Shown here one piece after another: positions 29,699-39,500 of a stretch of 64,000 nt of DNA. The position numbers and the translations under genes are program-made. Each line of letters opens with the position of its first letter. Position 1 is the stretch's first letter. This DNA is from Barthelona sp. PCE (taxonomy: Eukaryota > Metamonada: BaSk clade): NCBI GenBank assembly GCA_040285745.1, contig JAUFOR010000002.1:124001-188000 (forward strand), given 5' to 3'. The notes beneath the pieces were generated by a model, which searched no databases, was not told the origin of the DNA, and worked only from the letters and a program-made list of their open reading frames with translations.

Positions 29699-29932
29699 AA
29701 CAAACATGTACAGCCGTTCTAATGTTTAACATCTTTGAGCAAACGTGTGTATCCTGCTTGTAATCGTGCAAGATTGGATTTAATATGTTGTTGATGTAGA
29801 ATACTAGATGAAAGATTGGGGTCATAATATTTACTCACTACAAGGTTCACCTGTGCTACTTCATGGGTTTCTGTTTCGACTTGTGTTGGAGAGAAAGACT
29901 GAATCGGTTAAAAGATGAGGGTTATTTATTTT

Positions 29933-32900
29933 CTATGTTTGCCACACAATCTCTTCAATTACACCTTCAAGTGTCCTGTTCATGAGTGCAATGAGCTGTG
30001 AGATGGAAAATACACAGTATCTCTGTTCTCCTTCTTTCTTAGGCTTCGATTCTTCCATATCATGCAAAAATGTCACACCTCTGTAGTTGTCAACCTTCGA
30101 CTCCTGAAGCTTGAACGCGTCGGGTCTCAGAACGACGCCAATCTCCGTGTAGTCCATGTTGGGGAAGAGCAAACAAACACCTTCAGTTTTTGCCTGTAAT
30201 TCGTCATACAATTCCTTGAGGGGGTTAACAACAAAGATTGCGTTGTTGTACTCTGAATGTGTCTTTGCCAGTGATAAATTAGCGTACTTCTGCTTTTGCT
30301 GCTTTGAATTCTTGCTGAAAATATCGCTACATTTGATCGTAAAGTTGAATCGTTGTCTCTCCTCCTCTTCTGAAACTGGAGCACCAAGGAACTGTTCATA
30401 GCGGCGCTCGGGCAGCTTATTCAACCGGTTGAGTGTGTATCTAGCCATTGTCACGACGAGTTGAAGCGAGTACTGATCTACGCCATTATTCCACAGAGTG
30501 CCATCAGCATCGTACGCGGTGATGATGCGGATACACTCCTCCTTCTTGGAAGCCTTGGAGAAAGATGAGACGTGGATGATGTTTTCAAGAGAAATGTCTG
30601 AAAAAGAGGGAACCAGCATTGTGTTAGGTGTGGTTACGCTGAGTTCAGATACAAATCGGAATGCGTGATTCACAAGCGCGCTGGTATTACACGTACGATA
30701 CCCGAGGGCGAATGCGCTGGCAACGGCACCGCAGAACAGCAATTCTATAAACTCTGATCGGAACGGGAGCATCTTAGCGACTGCCCAAGCTCTAAAGAGA
30801 CGGAAAGCGCGCAGAACGCCCTTGTTGTTGGGATGCAGATAGTTCTTCACCATTGATACGTGGTGTTTCTTTGCATAGTAGAACTGATCAAAAACTATAC
30901 GTGTGGGTGTACCCATGTCATCTTCCTCCTTAAGGTAGATGGCACGTTGCGACGGAACGTAGATCTCAAACGACCAGACATAACCGCCAAAGACAACGAT
31001 AAGACGGTTTGTGGCTACGGCTGAGAAAAGAGACTTACCGTACTGCGGCAGCTTGCGGAGACCGGCGTGCATCTCAACGTAAAACCCAATCTTCAGCTGA
31101 TCGATCGCCACAGCATCCTCAGGCCAACCACCGCTATGTTCCAATGTCAGGAGGACGCGCTCTCCTTCATAGAAGCTGTGCTCATCGGCAGGGAGTGGTG
31201 TGTCGAAAAGAGGCGTTGGTTCCCTGATGTAACTCGATTTGTCAGACAATGAAGAGAAGTTGATAACGGTCAGTGGTAGCTCTAGTCCCTTGATTATGTC
31301 TGTGACTTCACCATACGCAGCGTCGAACGCAAAGTGGGGGTCCAGGTTCTCCTTTGCGGGTGCATCATTGACCTTGAGCGTGAATGCCAAGTCGAATTTG
31401 AACGATTCAACCTTCATCAGCAAAAGACGTTGGAATAGATAGCTTACGACAACGTACATACGCTCGACCAGCGACACTTTCTTAGGGAGTATGACGGTCT
31501 CGAGAATAGACCCGTCCTTGAATCTTCGAAGACCTGAGAGCTCACCCCAGAACTGATAGAACTCTCTTGCGGCAGCGGTCTTGGCTGTTGGTCCCTTTAG
31601 GACATAATCGAATCTGTAGTTATCGTTCAAGCGCAGCATCAATTGCAGGTCCTCACCCGGTACCGCTACAACTGCGTCGAACAATGGGAGAGAAGCGAGG
31701 ACGGATGCAAACTCCATCATGAAAAGCCAAGCGAACTCATCGACTGACTGGCATAGCAGTTGCTGAAGGGTGCCGTTCTCATACCACAAACCCATTGTTA
31801 GATCCTGGATAGAGAGACCAAAATCGCTGAGAGTCATTTTGTAGTCGAAGTGGTCCGAAACGGTTTTCTTCTTATGGAAGAGTGCGTTGAAGCAGTCAAC
31901 AACGACGCCTTCTTCGTATTGGAGCATGGCATACATGTCGGAAAAGAGCATCTTAAGTATTGATACAAACGACAGTGGCATGTACCTCAGGACATTCAGT
32001 CCATCAACAATAAATATGCCAACGTTCCTCTCCTCAAACAGGGAGTACTCGGCGAGAGCCTGCTTCTCAAAGCGCTTCTTTTGCATCTTTGACATAACCT
32101 TACTGTTGATAATGACCAAATTGGTTATTCCGTCCTTGAAATGAGAAAGGAAAACACGAAGCAGCTGGAAACTGCTCATATGGTTGAAGATAAGACTGTT
32201 TTTGAAGAGATATAACCACAAAACGTTGGTGTCAAATTTGAATGTCTCCAAGAAATACTTCTTTGAGAGACCATGGTTCGTCAGCAACAGGTCAAGGAGA
32301 ACCATACCCTGTGATACGTTGGGCACGGTCTCAAACATAACCAAAAAGTCATCGCGAAGTGAATCACGAATACCGAGTTCAATTAAGCTTTGATTGTAGT
32401 AGATTGAAGGGACTGGATCACATTCCACGGGCTCAGGGAGCTTTTCAGGATGGATGTTGCACCTCTGAAGGGAAACAATATCTTCTGAGAATTGGTTGTC
32501 CAGGCAAGGGTTGATCCGCAGTTGAATGCGTTTCTCAATCTTTGGCAGCACAATAGATACCATGACAGAAGCTTCCTCTGTATCTACGTCGTCAACCCAC
32601 TCGAGATTAATCATTTGTGAAGCCAGGTGTGTTTGGAGTGCCGTGATTACGTCTGTGATGAGGTTGTTACGTACCTTGAAGCTACCCACGAGTTCGAAAG
32701 GGTACACTGCAAGGAGGTCTACAACGAAAACATCATCTTTCGCATTGAATGCTGTGAAAAGGTAGTCACCATATGTGACAATTTTGGGGCGTTCAAAGCG
32801 AATTCTACGATGATCCTTATCATGGTTGATGAAGGAGAGACCGTTCTCGATCTGATCGCGAATAGTAAACTCTGTAGCTTCCAGAGAATTGATGAATTGA

Positions 32901-33109
32901 AAAAACTGATGCTTTAAGAAGTTTGCAATTCCACTGTATACTTGTTTGGGGACAATTGAGTCTTCCAGGAGGCCCTCTACGAGACGTTTCATGACGAAAC
33001 CCGAATATAGAAGCTTAGCCGACTGGATCTCCTGCAGCTCTTCCAGTGTCGGTAAGTCTTTATCGTGAAGCTTCGTTCTCTGGGCCTTTAATGGTGGTGA
33101 GTTTGGCAT
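29933..33109 (-). CDS. UTP22: UTP22/NOL6 (Nrap) small-subunit processome protein
   Basis: A 1,058-residue protein with tandem degenerate nucleotidyltransferase/PAP-OAS1-like modules, the Nrap architecture. Visible hallmarks include the N-terminal helical region (QVYSGIANFLKHQFFQFINSL), IDQLKIGFYVEMHAGLRKLPQYGKSLFSAVA in the middle (a pattern of alternate domains) and a C-terminal LKELYDELQAK...CLLFPNMDYTEIGVVLRPDAF, like the FFYD...IGVLWKP ending of NOL6. UTP22 pairs with Rrp7 and U3 snoRNP in 18S rRNA processing. The start is the ATG ending at 33109; the upstream extension has no ATG. Confidence 0.85.
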   Translation of the reverse strand: MPNSPPLKAQRTKLHDKDLPTLEELQEIQSAKLLYSGFVMKRLVEGLLEDSIVPKQVYSGIANFLKHQFFQFINSLEATEFTIRDQIENGLSFINHDKDHRRIRFERPKIVTYGDYLFTAFNAKDDVFVVDLLAVYPFELVGSFKVRNNLITDVITALQTHLASQMINLEWVDDVDTEEASVMVSIVLPKIEKRIQLRINPCLDNQFSEDIVSLQRCNIHPEKLPEPVECDPVPSIYYNQSLIELGIRDSLRDDFLVMFETVPNVSQGMVLLDLLLTNHGLSKKYFLETFKFDTNVLWLYLFKNSLIFNHMSSFQLLRVFLSHFKDGITNLVIINSKVMSKMQKKRFEKQALAEYSLFEERNVGIFIVDGLNVLRYMPLSFVSILKMLFSDMYAMLQYEEGVVVDCFNALFHKKKTVSDHFDYKMTLSDFGLSIQDLTMGLWYENGTLQQLLCQSVDEFAWLFMMEFASVLASLPLFDAVVAVPGEDLQLMLRLNDNYRFDYVLKGPTAKTAAAREFYQFWGELSGLRRFKDGSILETVILPKKVSLVERMYVVVSYLFQRLLLMKVESFKFDLAFTLKVNDAPAKENLDPHFAFDAAYGEVTDIIKGLELPLTVINFSSLSDKSSYIREPTPLFDTPLPADEHSFYEGERVLLTLEHSGGWPEDAVAIDQLKIGFYVEMHAGLRKLPQYGKSLFSAVATNRLIVVFGGYVWSFEIYVPSQRAIYLKEEDDMGTPTRIVFDQFYYAKKHHVSMVKNYLHPNNKGVLRAFRLFRAWAVAKMLPFRSEFIELLFCGAVASAFALGYRTCNTSALVNHAFRFVSELSVTTPNTMLVPSFSDISLENIIHVSSFSKASKKEECIRIITAYDADGTLWNNGVDQYSLQLVVTMARYTLNRLNKLPERRYEQFLGAPVSEEEERQRFNFTIKCSDIFSKNSKQQKQKYANLSLAKTHSEYNNAIFVVNPLKELYDELQAKTEGVCLLFPNMDYTEIGVVLRPDAFKLQESKVDNYRGVTFLHDMEESKPKKEGEQRYCVFSISQLIALMNRTLEGVIEEIVWQT

Positions 33110-33309
33110 TAAGTGCAGAACCAATTAAAACGAAGGGAAAAGGAATAAAGTCTGTTATTCGAGGTTGTATCCTTACATTCTTTTGTTTGTAAAGGCTGTT
33201 GCTTCCTTAAACATAGTTCTAGAATGTTAAAAACACACAGGAGATAAAAAACAAAAACCACCACAAAAATACTATTCTTTACAATTTGAAAAACTATGAA
33301 ATGCATGTA

Positions 33310-34482
33310 TTAATCACCAATGGGGATCATTTCGTTACCATTCATCTCTTCCTGAGCCGCAATAAACTCTTCATGTTCGCGAACCATAATCTCAAATTCA
33401 TCATCGTTATCATCATAAAATTCACGCATTGTGTTAAAAACATGCATCTTAATATCTTCCGGTTCCAGGATCTCAAGCTCTTCAAATTCATCAGCGTCGC
33501 ACACAAATTTAGAGACGGGTTCTTTCTGTTCATCATGGAACTGAGCCAGATATGGGTGTTCCAGTGCTTCTGCCGCGCTGAGCCTACTGTGAGGGTTGAA
33601 GACAACTAATTTATCCAACAAGTCAAGAGCGAGAGGGTTCGCATCAGGGAACAGTCTCTCCCAGTTGACCTTATTTGAACTTGGCAACGAATCCAAAAAG
33701 TGCAGCGCCTTGCGGCTCTTAATGTATGAACGATCTTCTGCACTGGGATTTCCAAGAAGCATCACAATCTTTTTGATCTGGTCAAGGAAGTTCTCACCAG
33801 TTAGAAGTGGTGCACGGCCCAGAAGTTCGGCAAGAATGAGGCCAACAGACCACATGTCGAGTTTCTCGGAGTAGTAATCGAAACCCAGCATGACTTCAGG
33901 GGCACGATACCAACGAGTTGCAACATAAGGAGTCAGACGATCTGCTGAGTACTGCTCTGGTCCTTGTACACGTGCAAGACCGAAATCACAAATTTTAATC
34001 TCGCAGTTAGCCTTGATCAAAATATTTGATGGCTTTATGTCACGGTGGATGATTTGAGCTGAATGTAGGTACTTGAGCGCTGTGCAGATCTGCCAGATGA
34101 AGAATTGATAGTGGCTGTCTTGTAGCACTTGACGACTGGCAATAATACGGTGCAAATCAGTGTCCATAAATTCTGTGACAAGATGGATGTCATCAAAAGC
34201 CTGATACGTGGGTGGCTTGATGATTTTCTTCAGTGTGAGGATACAAGGATGATCAATTGTGGTCATGAGCTTAATTTCTCTCAATGTTCGCTTTGCGTCG
34301 GTAGAATTATGAAATGCGTTGAGAATCTTCTTAATGGCGACCTTTTCACCAGTCTCACGATCCTCAGCAGCACTAACAACACCGTATGCACCAGTTCCCA
34401 AGAAGGATTTCACGTCATAGCAGTTTTCCAGCTCATGCTTCATACCAGCAAAAATACGCTTTGCAGCTTCCTTAGTAGGCAT
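33310..34482 (-). CDS. ERK-type MAP kinase with TPY activation loop
   Basis: A 390-residue Ser/Thr kinase. The glycine loop is GTGAYGVV (29-36), the ATP-binding Lys is K51 in VAIKK, the catalytic loop is HRDIKPSN (146-153) and DFG is at 166-168. The activation lip is LTPYVATRWYRAPE, with Thr184-Pro185-Tyr186. The rest is ERK-like, but TPY is the JNK dipeptide; ERKs have TEY and p38 TGY. A MAPK insert follows and the C-terminal extension is very acidic. It is the output kinase of a phosphorylation cascade. A CCTTTTCTCTA motif precedes the ATG. Confidence 0.95.
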   Translation of the reverse strand: MPTKEAAKRIFAGMKHELENCYDVKSFLGTGAYGVVSAAEDRETGEKVAIKKILNAFHNSTDAKRTLREIKLMTTIDHPCILTLKKIIKPPTYQAFDDIHLVTEFMDTDLHRIIASRQVLQDSHYQFFIWQICTALKYLHSAQIIHRDIKPSNILIKANCEIKICDFGLARVQGPEQYSADRLTPYVATRWYRAPEVMLGFDYYSEKLDMWSVGLILAELLGRAPLLTGENFLDQIKKIVMLLGNPSAEDRSYIKSRKALHFLDSLPSSNKVNWERLFPDANPLALDLLDKLVVFNPHSRLSAAEALEHPYLAQFHDEQKEPVSKFVCDADEFEELEILEPEDIKMHVFNTMREFYDDNDDEFEIMVREHEEFIAAQEEMNGNEMIPIGD

Positions 34483-34490
34483 GTTTAAAA

Positions 34491-34501
34491 TAGAGAAAAG
34501 G
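34491..34501 (-). promoter_or_regulatory. Initiator-like element of the MAP kinase gene
   Basis: CCTTTTCTCTA on the minus strand begins about 19 bp before the ATG. It is one of the recurring motif copies. Confidence 0.4.
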
Positions 34502-34684
34502 AAAATATATCAAAAACGAAAAAGTTTTTCTGTGATGATTAGTGTCAGGGACATCGTTTCAAATACAGGTAAGGATCTGTTATTCATAATTATGTGAAAA
34601 ATGTAAAGTGGTAATATACTTATTGAGCGACAATGAGCAACATGTAAAGGAATGGTTTCTGTTTACTATTTAATACATTATTGG

Positions 34685-35857
34685 TTAGACTTGGGAGAGA
34701 GCGTTGTCTAGATCAGCAATGATATCATCAATGTGCTCGAGACCAACATGAAGACGAACAAGACCGGGGTGAATACCAGCGGCGATCTTCTCCTCTTCGG
34801 GTACACCAGAGTGTGTTGTTAGGGCGGGTACACACAGAAGAGAGTCTGTACAACCAAGAGAGACGGCATTGGTAAAGATCTTAACGGCCTCAACGAAGCG
34901 GACAGCGCCAGACTCGTCACACTCCATCTCAAAGGAGAAGGTTGAACCGTAGCCAGATGATTGCTTTGTGTGAACGGCATAACCAGGGTGGGACTCGAGG
35001 CAGGGATGCCAGACCTTCTTGACCTTAGGGTGAGCTTCAAGGTGGTGAGCAACTGCAAGTCCGTTCTTATAGTGCTCCATCATCCTGAGGGGGAGCGTTC
35101 TCATACCTCTGGCAATGAGGTGAGCGTCGGAGGGGCTGAGGAGAGCACCAAAGTCGACTCTGAACTCCATCAAATGTGTGAACATCTCGGCATCGTTCAT
35201 AACGGCGGCACCGAAGATCAAATCGCCGTGACCATTGAGGTACTTTGTTCCAGAGTGGACGACGATGTCAGCACCAAGGCTGAGAGGGTTGCAAAAGATG
35301 GGGGTGGTGAAAGTGTTATCAACAATGCAGAGACAGTTGTTTTCGTGGGCGATCTTGGCAACTTCTTCGATATCGACAACCTTCAGGTTAGGGTTGGCAG
35401 GGGTCTCGAAGTAGACAATCTTTGTGGCATCAGTGATGGCGTTCTTAACGTTTTCGACATCACCCATGTCGACAATGGTACGCTTGATACCGTATTGCTC
35501 GAAACGTCTTGAGAGAGAAACTGTGCATCCATAGACGCAATCAGACATTACAACTTCATCACCAGCCTTCAAGTTTGCGAAGAGTGAAGCTGAAATTGCA
35601 GCCATACCTGAGCTAAAACCAAGGCAGAATTTGCCACCTTCAGATTCAGCGATAATATGCTCTGTGTTCTGGACAGTAGGGTTTGCAAGACGAGAGTAAA
35701 TGTGGCCCTCGGCTTCACCATTGAAAAGAGATGAACCGTGTGCAACAGAATCGAAGGAAAAGGTGCTTGTTAAAAACACGGGGAATACGTGACTGTTGAA
35801 GGGGTGTTTGTACTTGTGGGATTGAACACAAGTGGTTCCGGTTTGAGGTTGAGACAT
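34685..35857 (-). CDS. Methionine gamma-lyase (PLP enzyme)
   Basis: A 390-residue Cys/Met-metabolism PLP enzyme. The PLP-binding Lys is K205 in HSGTKYLNGH, Asp180 contacts the pyridine nitrogen, and Arg56 with Tyr54 lies in YSRLANPT. The Cys111 in VYGCT is diagnostic of methionine gamma-lyase (Cys116 in Pseudomonas, Trichomonas and Entamoeba enzymes), and separates it from cystathionine gamma-lyase. It converts methionine to 2-oxobutyrate, ammonia and methanethiol, a typical trait of anaerobic protists, usually acquired from bacteria. The start at the ATG ending at 35857 fits the family; upstream codons in frame lack ATG. Codon use is biased towards high expression. Confidence 0.9.
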   Translation of the reverse strand: MSQPQTGTTCVQSHKYKHPFNSHVFPVFLTSTFSFDSVAHGSSLFNGEAEGHIYSRLANPTVQNTEHIIAESEGGKFCLGFSSGMAAISASLFANLKAGDEVVMSDCVYGCTVSLSRRFEQYGIKRTIVDMGDVENVKNAITDATKIVYFETPANPNLKVVDIEEVAKIAHENNCLCIVDNTFTTPIFCNPLSLGADIVVHSGTKYLNGHGDLIFGAAVMNDAEMFTHLMEFRVDFGALLSPSDAHLIARGMRTLPLRMMEHYKNGLAVAHHLEAHPKVKKVWHPCLESHPGYAVHTKQSSGYGSTFSFEMECDESGAVRFVEAVKIFTNAVSLGCTDSLLCVPALTTHSGVPEEEKIAAGIHPGLVRLHVGLEHIDDIIADLDNALSQV

Positions 35858-36269
35858 TGAAGAAGGGGGATAAAAAGAATGTAGGAAAGTATGGCATTTT
35901 ATATTCTTGCTACAGTTGACTACCACTTACGTGGGTGTTGTGGTAGTTACGCAAAGTAAAGCACGTTGAGACCAGTGGTAACTGAACAAAAGAAAAGTTG
36001 CCTTTAGTAATTCAATATCTGAAAGTTTTACTGGATTGGAAATCAACCACATTGGCTAAACTTGTAGTACCGTGTTGCTATCGCAGTTGCAAATTTGTGT
36101 TGTATGATTGAAGTATAATAAAGATGAAGCAGTCAATAGTGGATTTAGTCATGTAACATACTCATGATTAACCGTATATTGGTTTATACTCACAATGTAA
36201 CGTGTTTTTTAAACTAAAAGGGAATTTGGTATCGATATTATCAATTATTTCCCATTCTCAACTGATCAT
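35858..36269. other. Divergent intergenic region
   Basis: 412 AT-rich bases between the lyase gene and the small membrane-protein gene, holding both promoters. A TTTCCCATTCTCAAC element lies about 10 bp before the small gene. No other feature seen. Confidence 0.5.
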
Positions 36270-36431
36270 ATGGACTTTGAACGTGAAACAGAGGGCACTC
36301 CACTTATCGAGGGCAAGGAAACCAATATAAAACTACCGCAGTCAACCAACAAGGTTTATGTTCTCACTGTTCTCAGCATTATCTTTATTATTATATCCAT
36401 TGTGTTTCTCAAGGTCGATCTTAATCGATAA
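36270..36431 (+). CDS. 53-residue tail-anchored membrane protein
   Basis: A short gene: ATG at 36270, TAA ending at 36431. Residues 1-28 are hydrophilic and mostly acidic (MDFERETEGTPLIEGKE); 29-47 form one strongly hydrophobic helix (VYVLTVLSIIFIIISIVFL), ending KVDLNR. This is the layout of a C-terminal tail anchor, such as Sec61-beta or small translocase subunits. The shape and the basic C-terminal tip recall Sec61-beta, but similarity is too low to name it. An initiator-like TTTCCCATTCTCA lies just upstream, and the neighbouring gene ends 95 bp away on the other strand, which leaves room for a separate transcript. Confidence 0.6.
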   Translation: MDFERETEGTPLIEGKETNIKLPQSTNKVYVLTVLSIIFIIISIVFLKVDLNR

Positions 36432-36526
36432 GAGCATCTTTTAAATGGTATAAATCACTTTACAATGATCATACAATGATTTCTGTTTATTGGTTTTTTC
36501 TCTGCGTTTTACCATCTATACTAATA

Positions 36527-39500
36527 TTACTCAATGAGATCCATCAGGCTCTTAACGCCCGAGGCATTATCCTTCTTATACTTATTGATATACTTAACAA
36601 ATTGTGTCTTAAACGTTTTATCCTGCAAGAATGGTTCCAATACAGCGATGTTCTTACGCAATGCAGAAAAAACGCTCGCAGAAGTGGGGCATATGAGCAG
36701 GAATGCAATAAAACGTTGCATTGTTGAAGCTCCAAACAGATTATCGCTGTTTAGATATCGATTAACAATAGAGACAATTTGCTTCGGTCCCATCAGCCCA
36801 GAAATTGTCTTTGCAAAGACAGGGAAGACCTTGTTATCAAATAAAAACGTTGTAGGTTGGTGAAATTGAAGCAAAATTGGATCCACTTCATCACTGTTCT
36901 CTTCATCCACATCCACAAGCACATTGACCTTCTTTAGGTCGTCTAGCGTGTCACATAATAATAGAACTGTGATCAATAGCAAGCTCGAGCTCAATTCGGT
37001 CGAACCTAAAGAGTGGACAAAGTCAGACCACAACATAAGTGTTTTCTCCTCAGGCTCGATACTAATAACGATGTTATGGTCTTCATGACGCTCAAACATT
37101 GCTCCAAGAGAGAAGAAAAGAAAATATATAAGAATTTTGTTGATCTTCAGGAGTCCATTCAGAATCAGATTTGTGATAACAGTGAACAGGAGAAGCTTTA
37201 GTTTATGAGGACAGTCCACCAATAGAAGAGAGCAAATCTTGCTCACATGTTCCAACAAAAGATTGTTGTGATGGCTCACGAGATCATATAAGGACGTAAT
37301 GAGGTACTCGGCGCGTGCATAAGATCGTGTTTTAACAGCGTTGACCAAAAGTGAGAAGTATGCGTTGATGTTACTCTGACAAAATTTCGGGTCGAGAATC
37401 AGTAGCGTAACAAACGTTTGCAAAACAACCATTGATTTGGTGACGTCGTTTTGACTGCACACGTTCTTGAGCAGGTTAAAGTACGGTCGCACTACGGCGT
37501 TTGATCCAAAGGACTCAAGGGAGAGGTACAGCTCAGATATGGAGGATTCAAGTTCAGCTATTGTAGACTGGTCATCTGGTTCTGCACTACCAGACTGGAC
37601 ACGCTCTATTATGGTTGACAACATGCGCTGCTTCTTTGTGATAGTTGCACGGTTTGCGATCGAGCAGCACAAAAATGTCTGGTTCAACACCAAAAGCATC
37701 TTATGGGGCTGGTTTCTGATTTGATCAACCACACGCATAAGGATAAACTTAACAACGCCAATTTCATCCGATTCCAATGCCTTGAATACATTGAGTATAG
37801 CATACTTGATCACGTTCAGCCACGGCATCGGGTCGTACTCAACACCGTCCTCTGACAGACCAAAGTTATCGACAATTAGACTGACAAGGTAGTTGATGAC
37901 GGACGAGCCCATCTCTGTTAAATGTGTGTGCATGAATTCAAGGATGGACACAATCAGGGATGTGAGCGGTCTATCATGTGTTGCATTCTCCACAACGCTT
38001 CTGATTATGGAGCAACACATCTCAGCTGTGAAATAGTCTCTTTGAATTCGGCTGAGAATGAAGAATGCCGCCGATCGAAGGCTGTCATTTCGCGACTGTA
38101 AAAAGCGCTGTAGAACCTCATAGTGCTCGGGAGTCATCACTGGGTAAACGAAGTGTGGTGCATCGAATGATTTGACAATGCCCTTTCTGAACTCGGTTCT
38201 GTATTCTGTTGTGAACAAAAGCACGACATTTTCAAGGAACTCCAGCTCCGCAAGAGAAAGGCTGCTGACAAACTCACAAAGAAAACGAGTAATGAACACT
38301 ACACGGTCTGTTTCCGAGTTTGTGTTTCTGTCAAATGCAAAAATAGTCTCTCCAAACGCAAAAAGCACCAGATTCATAAGCTCTACGCGTTCGCTTTCTT
38401 TCTCAGCAGTACGAGGATCGCAAAAAGGAAGGATACGACGCAATTCAACAATGGGAACAACCGAGAAAGAGATCATATGCACCAAAACATGACCTGCCAT
38501 AACACTGTCTCGGTGAAAGCCACTGTTTAGGAGGAGATAGAGCTTCTCAGTGCAACCCTGAAGAAGCGTAACAAAGAACTTACACATCAGGATGGTCTCT
38601 TCATCTTGCGTCAATTCAACCATCTCCATGACCTCTGTGATTTTCTCAATACTCTCCTCTTCGGTCTTTTCTTCAACAGTCTCGACAGTCTCTTCAGCTT
38701 CGTCAACTTCCTCCGACCTTTCTTCCTCAGAGCGCTCATTGTTCTCATCAACGGTCTCCATCTCTTCGTTGCCAAAGAGCATCACTGCTATGTCCTCATC
38801 CATCTCAAAGCGCCCACTGCGTATCATTCGTAGAAACATCATGCGCTTTTCGGAACACACGCTTTCAAATGATTCATTCAGATGCTTGGCATTGAGATAA
38901 TGCCCGTAAGGGTTCTTTTGCAAACATACAAGAAGCGTGTCCAACACCTGCCTTCGGACAGGCTGACTTTTATCTAGGACATGGTTGCAGAGTATTTTGG
39001 CAACACTATTGTAATGCTCTTTAGCAATTTTCTCATGCTCCAACAAACCACGGAGCTCACGGAAGCAACTACTTCGCACATAATGTGTCGGATCTAGTCT
39101 TTTAGTGAGTAGGATCTGTAGGTACTCCAGATTGAATTCAACCATTAAAAGCTGACTGAAGATAGCAATAATCATCTTACGGACCTGATATATTCCATTG
39201 AATTCCAGCTCTTTCAGCACAGATACATGCTTCAAAAACACACTTGGAATAACAGTGGATAACTCAACGATGAAATCACAATAGCAATTGATAACAGCGG
39301 TCTTTAGTGTTCCCACAACCTTCCAGTCGTTCTTCAGGAGCTTATCTATTAAGTTTGTTGTGATATTTGGGGTTAATAATAGAAGTTCAATCAAAAAAGA
39401 AACGTCAAGCTTCTTGGAGCCGATGTTGCTTGATTCAAACGCCGATAGAATGTATGAATTCAAGCTCTGTATATATCTGACACCGTGGTCTCCTCTGGTC

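Noticed and set aside
34525-34590. GTGATGA C-box-like word near the MAP kinase promoter
   Set aside because: No CTGA D box at a proper distance and no terminal stem.
34961-35512. 183-codon frame antisense to methionine gamma-lyase
   Set aside because: Same cause: biased codons leave the opposite strand free of stops.
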